Source of the DNA: Treponema sp.
Lineage (GTDB): Bacteria; Spirochaetota; Spirochaetia; Treponematales; Breznakiellaceae
Direction: 5' to 3'
Assembly (NCBI GenBank): GCA_031290325.1
Contig: JAITNU010000192.1
Coordinates: 1-6,660 of the forward strand
DNA: 6,660 bases
The stretch's first letter is position 1. Every line of letters begins with the position of its first letter. The notes under the pieces were generated by a model. That model was not told the origin of the DNA, did not search any database, and saw only the letters and a list, made by a program, of their open reading frames with translations. Positions 1 through 3,992 of this stretch are shown one piece after another. The position numbers and the translations under genes were made by a program.

Positions 1-917
1 CTTTCCAGGTTGGAGAGCATCCCCCCGGGAACCTGGGACACGAGGATCCGGGTGTCGGCGCCGAGGAAGCTGGACTCGAACTTCTTGTAGTTCTTCCGGA
101 CTTCCCGGAAATAGGCGGCGATTTCCAGGAGCAGGTTGATGTCCAGCCCTGTATCGTATTCCGTGCCTCTGAATATCTCCACCATGGTTTCGGTGGGGCT
201 GTGGCTCGTGCCCATAGATAGGGAAGAGATAACCGTGTCCAGGATATCCGCTCCGGCTTCGGCGGACTTGGTGAGGGTTGCAACTGACATACCGGTGGTG
301 GCATGGGAATGGATCTCGATAGGGAGGTCTACCTCTTTCTTGATGGCCTTGATGAGGTCATAGGCGGTATAGGGCTTGAGCAGCCCGGACATATCCTTGA
401 TACAGAGGGAATCGGCGCCAACCTTGGCGTATTCCTTGGCCAGTTCCACGTATTTTTCAATAGTGTGGAAGGGGGTGGTGGCGTAGGAGATGGCCGCCTG
501 AATGTGCTTCCCGGTTTTCTTGGCAGCATCAGTGGCGGCTTTGAAGTTCCGGGGATCGTTCAGCGCGTCAAAGATGCGGAATATGTCAACCCCGTTCCGG
601 GCCGCAGCTTCCACGAATTTGGCCACCACATCATCGGCGTAGTGACGGTACCCCAGGAGGTTCTGGCCCCGCAGTAGCATCATGATTTTGGTGGCAGGCA
701 GGGCGGCCTTAAGCTTCCGCAGCCGCTCCCAGGGATCTTCATTCAAGAAGCGGATCGCCGAATCAAAGGTGGCGCCACCCCAGGCTTCCAGGGCAAAAAA
801 GCCAACCTTATCCAGCTTATCACAGATGGGAAGCATATCCGCCGTAACCATACGGGTGGCAAACAGGGACTGATGAGCGTCCCGTAACACAAGATCGGTA
901 AGTTTTATCTTAGCCAT
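1..917 (-). CDS. oadA: Oxaloacetate decarboxylase alpha subunit (biotin-dependent carboxyltransferase), N-terminal part
   Basis: This gene runs off the left edge; 305 codons are present, starting at the ATG at 917. The product is the carboxyltransferase subunit of the Na+-pumping oxaloacetate decarboxylase (pyruvate carboxylase subunit B family), which moves CO2 from oxaloacetate to biotin and releases pyruvate. The visible part is the TIM-barrel HMGL-like domain. Its metal and active-site residues are in place: LRDAHQS at 11-17 (Asp13), the CIKDM lysine at 174 and the HSH pair at 203/205. FRIFDALND at 113-121, LLRGQN at 81-86 and PGGM at 297-300 are also typical of the family. The C-terminal conserved carboxylase and biotinyl domains lie outside the window. 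The start is supported by an AAGGAG site (925-930) placed 7 bases upstream, formed by the last two codons of oadG, so translation of the two genes is probably coupled. A close family alternative is the 5S subunit of transcarboxylase or pyruvate carboxylase B, but the adjacent oadG favours the sodium-pump role. Confidence 0.93.
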   Translation of the reverse strand, partial: MAKIKLTDLVLRDAHQSLFATRMVTADMLPICDKLDKVGFFALEAWGGATFDSAIRFLNEDPWERLRKLKAALPATKIMMLLRGQNLLGYRHYADDVVAKFVEAAARNGVDIFRIFDALNDPRNFKAATDAAKKTGKHIQAAISYATTPFHTIEKYVELAKEYAKVGADSLCIKDMSGLLKPYTAYDLIKAIKKEVDLPIEIHSHATTGMSVATLTKSAEAGADILDTVISSLSMGTSHSPTETMVEIFRGTEYDTGLDINLLLEIAAYFREVRKNYKKFESSFLGADTRILVSQVPGGMLSNLE

Positions 918-921
918 ATTT

Positions 922-1185
922 TTACTCCTTATGAGTCCTACGATATTCTATAACGGCAGCACTGATAGCTGCCGTAATCGCGGCATTATTCGTTGTTCCC
1001 GTCACTGGAACCGGTATTGGCGTGGGTGCACCCTTTGTCTGTACATCCCTATCCCACCCCAAGGCACGGATCGCCTTTCCCAAGAGGGTCATACAGATAA
1101 TCATAACAACCAGAAATCCGAACACGATTCCCATGCCGAGCAAGGTAAGCACCCCGCTTTGCTCAAGCATTTCGGCTATTGTCAT
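922..1185 (-). CDS. oadG: Oxaloacetate decarboxylase gamma subunit (OadG family)
   Basis: A small 87-residue membrane protein lying just upstream of oadA. It has a short N-terminus, one strongly hydrophobic helix at about residues 13-37 (GMGIVFGFLVVMIICMTLLG), a Pro/Thr/Val-rich linker at about 51-66, and an Ala/Ile-rich tail (AAITAAISAAVIEYRR) near residues 68-83. This architecture and the tail motif are typical of OadG (PF04277), which anchors the alpha subunit to the membrane-embedded beta subunit and stabilises the Na+ pump. Length is normal for the family. The ATG at 1185 has a strong AGGGAGG site (1190-1196) four bases upstream. The gene ends TAA at 922-924, four bases before the oadA start. 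It is the first gene of the operon reading leftward; oadB, if present, would lie outside the window. The assignment rests on the architecture and on the neighbour, since the family is poorly conserved in sequence. Confidence 0.88.
   Translation of the reverse strand: MTIAEMLEQSGVLTLLGMGIVFGFLVVMIICMTLLGKAIRALGWDRDVQTKGAPTPIPVPVTGTTNNAAITAAISAAVIEYRRTHKE
925..930 (-). promoter_or_regulatory. Ribosome binding site of oadA formed by the last two codons of oadG
   Basis: The last two sense codons of oadG (AAG GAG, coding Lys-Glu) form a perfect AAGGAG Shine-Dalgarno core seven bases before the oadA ATG. Ribosomes ending oadG are thus positioned to start oadA, which should tie the output of the two subunits together. 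Confidence 0.8.
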
Positions 1186-1197
1186 AAAGCCTCCCTA

Positions 1198-1209
1198 GAT
1201 TTTAAAATC
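1198..1209. repeat. Perfect 12-base palindrome in the oadG leader
   Basis: GATTTTAAAATC is its own reverse complement and sits between the inferred oadG transcription start and the oadG ribosome site, two bases from the AGGGAGG core. It could be a small operator or a weak leader hairpin. An AT-rich 12-mer palindrome can also occur by chance, so function is unproven. Confidence 0.35.
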
Positions 1210-1243
1210 GACTCCCGTACTGCTACGAAAATCAACCGCTCTA

Positions 1244-1273
1244 ATCATACTCAATAGGCCGGTTTATGTGCAA
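1244..1273 (-). promoter_or_regulatory. Probable sigma70 promoter of oadG-oadA
   Basis: On the minus strand a TTGCAC -35 box (1268-1273) is followed by an 18-base spacer and a TATGAT -10 box (1244-1249). The expected start of transcription is near 1237, giving a leader of about 50 bases that contains the 12-base palindrome GATTTTAAAATC (1198-1209) and ends in the oadG ribosome site. This is a motif match, not an experimental start. Confidence 0.6.
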
Positions 1274-1296
1274 GGCTACAAAACCAGGAAAAGGCA

Positions 1297-1305
1297 TGGT
1301 ACAAT
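1297..1305 (+). promoter_or_regulatory. Possible extended -10 promoter of the pseudouridine synthase gene
   Basis: TGG followed by TACAAT (1300-1305) matches an extended -10 element (TGn plus a 5/6 hexamer). No convincing -35 box lies 16-18 bases upstream, which fits the extended -10 class. The start of transcription would fall at about 1312, on the A of the ATG, implying a leaderless messenger. Confidence 0.45.
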
Positions 1306-1311
1306 CAGGTT

Positions 1312-2253
1312 ATGGCCATAGAAATGATCGCCTGTCCTGATGATAATGGGCGCAGGCTTGACCGGCTCCTGCGGAAGGCCCTTCCAGAGCTGCCCCTCTC
1401 GGCACTTCACCGGCTTTTACGGCAGGGCCGGATTCTGGTGGATGGAAAGCCTGCGGCAGCTCCGTGTCGGGTTATGGCGGGATCAACCATTACCGTACCA
1501 GAGGCGGTGCAATCCTCCAAACCTGGCGTTCCCCCCCAATCCCCCGCTGTGGCGCTCATCACCAGCGCGGTGTGTCCCCTCTGGGAAGGGGCTGGTCTCC
1601 TCATCCTGAATAAGCCTGCGGGCATCCCGGTCCATGGCCCTGGAAGTCTTGAAATCCAGGTACGCTCATACCTGGCAGGGCAGCTTGCCCCATCGCTTTC
1701 TTTCAAGCCCGGGCCCCTGCACCGTCTGGACCAGCCCACCAGCGGCATCATCGTCTTTTCCTTCAGCATTGAGGGTGCCCGGTATTTCAGTGCCCTCCTC
1801 CGGGAAGGGCGGCTTACCAAGCGCTATCTGGCCCTGGTAGACGGGAACCTCGAAGCTCCCACGATGTGGGAGGATATGCTTATCCGGGATACCCGCCGGG
1901 AAAAGACCTTTGTTACCAGTATTACCAGTGGAAGGGAAGGGGCCAAAGAAGCCGGAACCCGTGTTATTCCCCTCGCGTCCACCCCCAGGTACTCCCTTAT
2001 CATGGCCGAATTAGCCACCGGGCGTACCCATCAAATCCGTGCCCAGGCCGCCTTTCACGGGCATCCCCTCGCAGGGGACCGGAAATACGGGGGAAGTTTC
2101 CAACCTGGAGGATTCCTGCTCCATGCCGCTGAGTTAGCCTTTCCCGCTGATGCTCCGGTTCCCCGGGTCATAAAAGCCCCCCTTCCCGCGCCCTTCAGCA
2201 CGCGGCTCCAGGAAGTTTTTATAGCAACGGACTACTTTTTAGCTTGCAATTAA
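1312..2253 (+). CDS. RluA-family 23S rRNA/tRNA pseudouridine synthase
   Basis: A 313-residue cytoplasmic enzyme that isomerises uridine to pseudouridine in structured RNA. An S4-like RNA-binding domain occupies about residues 14-60 (RRLDRLLRK, then RQGRILVDGK). A variable Pro-rich linker spans 65-85 and the catalytic domain covers about 95-300. Diagnostic motifs are LLILNKPAGIPVHG at 96-109, the RluA signature HRLDQPTSG at 137-145 with catalytic Asp140, KRYLALVDG at 170-178, GRTHQIRAQ at 237-245 and AGDRKYGG at 254-261. Length and order are normal for RluC/RluD-type enzymes, but the target uridines cannot be told from sequence. The ATG at 1312 starts the conserved reading; a second ATG at 1324 is possible. 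Neither has a usable Shine-Dalgarno (only AGG two bases before the first ATG). The gene diverges from oadG and its stop region contains the promoter of the next gene. It appears intact. Confidence 0.93.
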   Translation: MAIEMIACPDDNGRRLDRLLRKALPELPLSALHRLLRQGRILVDGKPAAAPCRVMAGSTITVPEAVQSSKPGVPPQSPAVALITSAVCPLWEGAGLLILNKPAGIPVHGPGSLEIQVRSYLAGQLAPSLSFKPGPLHRLDQPTSGIIVFSFSIEGARYFSALLREGRLTKRYLALVDGNLEAPTMWEDMLIRDTRREKTFVTSITSGREGAKEAGTRVIPLASTPRYSLIMAELATGRTHQIRAQAAFHGHPLAGDRKYGGSFQPGGFLLHAAELAFPADAPVPRVIKAPLPAPFSTRLQEVFIATDYFLACN

Positions 2254-2272
2254 AGGTGGCACGGAATATACT
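2244..2272 (+). promoter_or_regulatory. Probable sigma70 promoter of the FGE-like gene
   Basis: TTGCAA (2244-2249), a 17-base spacer and TATACT (2267-2272) form a near-consensus promoter. The -35 box lies inside the last codons of the pseudouridine synthase gene. Transcription should start near 2279, giving a leader of about 38 bases with AAGGAG at 2307-2312 before the ATG at 2317. TTGCAATT recurs at 2283-2290, just past the expected start point. Confidence 0.65.
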
Positions 2273-2316
2273 ACCCTGGTCTTTGCAATTTTATTTTTTT
2301 TAAGGTAAGGAGCATT

Positions 2317-3102
2317 ATGAAACGGATTGGTTTTTTCATGGTCGTCTGTCTGATTACAGTACGGGTTTTTGCGCAGAACGTCGCAACGCCTGTTCCCAGC
2401 GACATGGTACGGATAAACGGCGGGACGTTTATGATGGGGAGTCCCGCGTCGGAGGCTGGACGGGGTAATAGTGAAGTGCCGCATCGTGTAACGGTGAGCG
2501 GCTTTTACCTGGGGAAGTACGAGGTAACCCAACGGGAATACGCTGCGCTTCTGGGGATGAATCCCAGCAACTTCAAGGGCGACAACCTGCCGGTGGAGAA
2601 TGTAAGCTGGTATGAGGCGGTGGAATACTGCAACGGCCGAAGTTACACGGAAGGCTTGACGCCTGCATATACGATCAATGGGGGGAATGTAACGTGGAAC
2701 CGGAACGCCAATGGCTACCGGTTGCCTACTGAAGCTGAATGGGAATACGCCTGCCGAGCGGGAACAACGACGCCGTTCAGTACGGGTAACAATATTACGA
2801 CGGACCAGGCGAACTATGGGGATCGAAAGGAGACGACAGCGGTGGGCAGTTTTGCGGCGAATGCGTGGGGCTTGTACGACATGCACGGGAATGTGAGCGA
2901 GTGGTGCTGGGACTGGTATGGGAGCTATTTGAGCAACGCTTGGACTGATCCAGTGGGCGCGTCCTCGGGCACGTACCGCGTGTTACGCGGCGGGGGCTGG
3001 GGCAGCAGTGGCCAGTACCTGCGCTCGGCGTTACGGAACTACGACACTCCGTCTGGCCGGTACAGCTACCTCGGTTTCCGCCTAGCCCGCTCTAGTTTAT
3101 AA
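2317..3102 (+). CDS. Exported SUMF1/FGE-fold protein lacking FGE catalytic cysteines
   Basis: A 261-residue protein with an N-terminal signal peptide (basic MKR, hydrophobic core at about 4-17, likely cleavage after VFA or FAQ near 19-20). The rest is one formylglycine-generating-enzyme/sulfatase-modifying-factor domain (PF03781, C-type-lectin-like fold). Motifs in order are NGGTFMMGS at 34-42, YEVTQREY at 68-75, PVENVSWYEAVEYCN at 92-106, GYRLPTEAEWEYACRAG at 133-149, GLYDMHGNVSEWCWDWY at 185-201, RVLRGGGW at 221-228 and GFRLARS at 253-259. Where human FGE has its copper-binding cysteine pair (GGSYMC...C), this protein has GGGWGS with Ser and then Leu, so it is unlikely to be a formylglycine-generating enzyme. 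It is better read as a periplasmic or surface ligand-binding protein. Treponemes carry many such paralogues. The start is fixed by AAGGAG four bases upstream and by the signal peptide. The gene is probably monocistronic, with its own promoter and a downstream terminator. Confidence 0.9.
   Translation: MKRIGFFMVVCLITVRVFAQNVATPVPSDMVRINGGTFMMGSPASEAGRGNSEVPHRVTVSGFYLGKYEVTQREYAALLGMNPSNFKGDNLPVENVSWYEAVEYCNGRSYTEGLTPAYTINGGNVTWNRNANGYRLPTEAEWEYACRAGTTTPFSTGNNITTDQANYGDRKETTAVGSFAANAWGLYDMHGNVSEWCWDWYGSYLSNAWTDPVGASSGTYRVLRGGGWGSSGQYLRSALRNYDTPSGRYSYLGFRLARSSL
2977..3099 (+). other. C-terminal segment resembling the variable region of retroelement-diversified FGE-fold proteins
   Basis: Residues 221-261 (from RVLRGGGW to GFRLARSSL) are the part of the FGE fold that is mutated in diversity-generating-retroelement targets such as TvpA of T. 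denticola. Exposed positions here are rich in Ser, Gly, Tyr and Leu codons (AGC, GGC, TAC, CTC), outcomes that adenine mutagenesis of AAC codons could largely give. However, ordinary FGE-fold proteins share the same frame of conserved residues, and no template repeat or reverse transcriptase lies in the window. Treat this as a candidate region only. Confidence 0.25.
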
Positions 3103-3135
3103 AGCCCGGCAAGCCAGGCATAGTAGCTGCGGCGA

Positions 3136-3170
3136 CATGCCCCCACCCAGCCGGGACGGCAGGGGGCATG
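3136..3170 (+). repeat. Long hairpin downstream of the FGE-like gene
   Basis: CATGCCCCC (3136-3144) and GGGGGCATG (3162-3170) form a perfect 9-bp stem around a 17-base loop. The loop can itself pair CCC (3146-3148) with GGG (3153-3155), and outer GCTGC (3126-3130) can pair with GCAGC (3173-3177). No T-run follows, so it is not by itself a typical intrinsic terminator. It could protect the messenger 3' end or form a cruciform. Confidence 0.6.
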
Positions 3171-3199
3171 GAGCAGCAGCACGGGAGGGCCATAAGAAT

Positions 3200-3230
3200 G
3201 GGGGGGTTGGGGGCCCCCCCAAGATTTTTT
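3200..3230 (+). terminator. Probable rho-independent terminator of the FGE-like gene
   Basis: Seven G (3200-3206), a seven-base loop TTGGGGG, then seven C (3214-3220) form a pure G:C stem, followed by AAGA and six T (3225-3230). This fits an intrinsic terminator about 100 bases after the FGE-like stop codon. The alternate pairing of the second G run with the C run would leave no loop, so the first G run is the likely partner. Confidence 0.6.
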
Positions 3231-3250
3231 ATTCAACGAAACGGCGCTTT

Positions 3251-3279
3251 GGGGACGGGGTGTTTTAGGGGCGTGGGGG
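3251..3279 (+). other. Strong G-quadruplex motif
   Basis: Four runs of at least four G (3251-3254, 3257-3260, 3268-3271, 3275-3279) are separated by loops of 2, 7 and 3 bases, meeting the strict four-tetrad G-quadruplex pattern. It sits on the plus (coding) strand, 21 bases past the terminator T-run and 22 bases before the duplicated protease fragment. Such a motif is rare in random sequence even at this GC content. Whether it folds in the cell or has a role is not known. Confidence 0.6.
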
Positions 3280-3289
3280 CAGAGCACAG

Positions 3290-3379
3290 GGTGGCCACCT
3301 TTGAGGGCATGGACTTAATGGTGAACCCCAATGTCTTGAGGGCGTTCACGGCGACGAGATGGTTTTCATGCTGAGATAG
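3290..3379 (+). pseudogene. 3'-end remnant of a second aspartic protease gene, frameshifted
   Basis: Read in frame from 3290 this gives VATFEGMDLMVNP, matching VIPLEGMDLMVNP near the C-terminus of the intact gene downstream. After that, seven bases are missing relative to the intact copy and the frame shifts. Undoing the shift restores CLEGVHGDEMVFMLR and a TAG at 3377-3379, identical to the intact tail apart from one Ala-to-Val change. All sequence coding for the first 105 or so residues, including the catalytic Asp, is gone. The remnant ends 22 bases before the ATG of the intact gene, as would be expected if two or more paralogues once lay head to tail in one transcript. Confidence 0.8.
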
Positions 3380-3387
3380 GAGGGGGA
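3301..3387 (+). repeat. Direct repeat, copy 1
   Basis: This 87-base copy matches 3730-3823 with one 7-base gap and two adjacent substitutions (TT for CC at 3345-3346). The match carries on past the stop codon through TAGGAGGGGGA, so the duplicated unit includes a short 3' flank. The two copies start 429 bases apart. Confidence 0.85.
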
Positions 3388-3401
3388 ATGAGGAGGATAC
3401 T

Positions 3402-3815
3402 ATGGGAGAAGTAACAGCGATGATCACCCTGGTGAATACAGGGGATGTAGCAATGGTCCAACGTGGCCTTATGAAGGAAGCGGAAGTGCGGCAGGCGGCT
3501 GTCACAGCGGTAGTGGATACTGGCTCCACCTTCATTGTCATTAACGAGGCGTTACGGGCACAGCTCGGCCTGCAGATTAGGCGGTCTGGGAGCGTGGGAC
3601 TGGCAGGGGGCAAACGCTCTGTGTGCACCTACACCGAACCGGTAACAATCCGCTGGAAAGACCGGGAAACCGTGAGCTATGCGGTGGTCCTGCCCGAGGG
3701 AAAGGAAATCCTTCTTGGGGTGATACCCCTTGAGGGCATGGACTTAATGGTGAACCCCAGCGCCCAATGTCTTGAGGGCGCCCACGGCGACGAGATGGTT
3801 TTCATGCTGAGATAG
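3402..3815 (+). CDS. Retropepsin-like aspartic protease (clan AA) protein
   Basis: A 137-residue soluble protein with no signal peptide or membrane segment. The central motif AVVDTGSTFIVINEAL (36-51), with catalytic-type Asp39-Thr40-Gly41-Ser42, is the retropepsin/pepsin active-site loop. The hydrophobic-hydrophobic-Gly motif typical of the flank of single-domain retropepsins appears as EILLGVIPLEGMDL (102-115). A single D-T-G means it would act as a homodimer. Conserved surroundings include GLAGGKRSVCTYTEPV (66-81). Length fits the small bacterial clan AA family found in spirochaetes and cyanobacteria, whose substrates are unknown. The ATG has a perfect AGGAGG site (3391-3396) five bases upstream. 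The gene follows the remnant of a paralogue. No clear promoter was found between the terminator at about 3230 and the start. Proteolytic activity is inferred from the motif only. Confidence 0.82.
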   Translation: MGEVTAMITLVNTGDVAMVQRGLMKEAEVRQAAVTAVVDTGSTFIVINEALRAQLGLQIRRSGSVGLAGGKRSVCTYTEPVTIRWKDRETVSYAVVLPEGKEILLGVIPLEGMDLMVNPSAQCLEGAHGDEMVFMLR

Positions 3816-3823
3816 GAGGGGGA
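3730..3823 (+). repeat. Direct repeat, copy 2 (3' end of the intact protease gene)
   Basis: This is the intact 94-base partner of 3301-3387. It contains CCCA at 3756-3759 and again at 3763-3766, exactly 7 bases apart; a slip between these would produce the 7-base loss seen in copy 1. Recombination between the copies would delete or duplicate the whole protease gene. Confidence 0.85.
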
Positions 3824-3850
3824 CAGGGCAATACAATCTTTTGAAAGTAA

Positions 3851-3878
3851 GACGCCCGGCTTAGACTGGAAGGGCGTC
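3851..3878 (+). repeat. Hairpin after the aspartic protease gene
   Basis: GACGCCC (3851-3857) and GGGCGTC (3872-3878) form a perfect 7-bp stem around a 14-base loop, 36 bases after the protease stop. There is no T-run on the plus strand, so this is at best a weak or rho-assisted terminator or an mRNA 3'-end structure. Confidence 0.45.
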
Positions 3879-3931
3879 AAGATATTGTGCCTATCCCTAC
3901 TGGAACAGCATCTGTTTTCAGAACCCCTCAC

Positions 3932-3960
3932 TTGAATTTACCCCCTCACCCCTCTATACT
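3932..3960 (+). promoter_or_regulatory. Probable sigma70 promoter of tyrS
   Basis: TTGAAT (3932-3937), a 17-base spacer and TATACT (3955-3960) form a strong match. Transcription should start near 3967, leaving a leader of about 26 bases. That is too short for a T-box or riboswitch. TGAGGA (3978-3983) nine bases before the ATG is the likely ribosome site. Three copies of CCCCTC (3924, 3942 and 3949) lie in and around the promoter. Confidence 0.65.
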
Positions 3961-3992
3961 AAAATCATATTTTGACTTGAGGATGGAATACT

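Noticed and set aside
136..873. Several plus-strand open frames (136-363, 303-677, 682-873)
   Set aside because: All are antisense to oadA, which reads without interruption from 917 to the left edge with its catalytic residues in place.
2239..2886. A 215-codon open frame on the minus strand
   Set aside because: It lies across the FGE-like gene, whose plus-strand product has full domain conservation; the minus product is Arg/Pro/His-rich, has no recognisable motif and would lack a ribosome site.
3168..3374. A 68-codon plus-strand frame
   Set aside because: It runs through hairpins, the G-quadruplex and the frameshifted protease remnant; only the part from about 3290 has homology, and that is a decayed 3' end.
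3103..3401. An insertion sequence or MITE explaining the repeats
   Set aside because: The repeats are direct, not terminal inverted, no transposase frame is present and no target-site duplication was seen; a gene duplication with decay explains them better.
3816..3992. A T-box or other riboswitch before tyrS
   Set aside because: The inferred leader is only about 26 bases and no T-box core sequence is visible; T-boxes are also not expected in spirochaetes.
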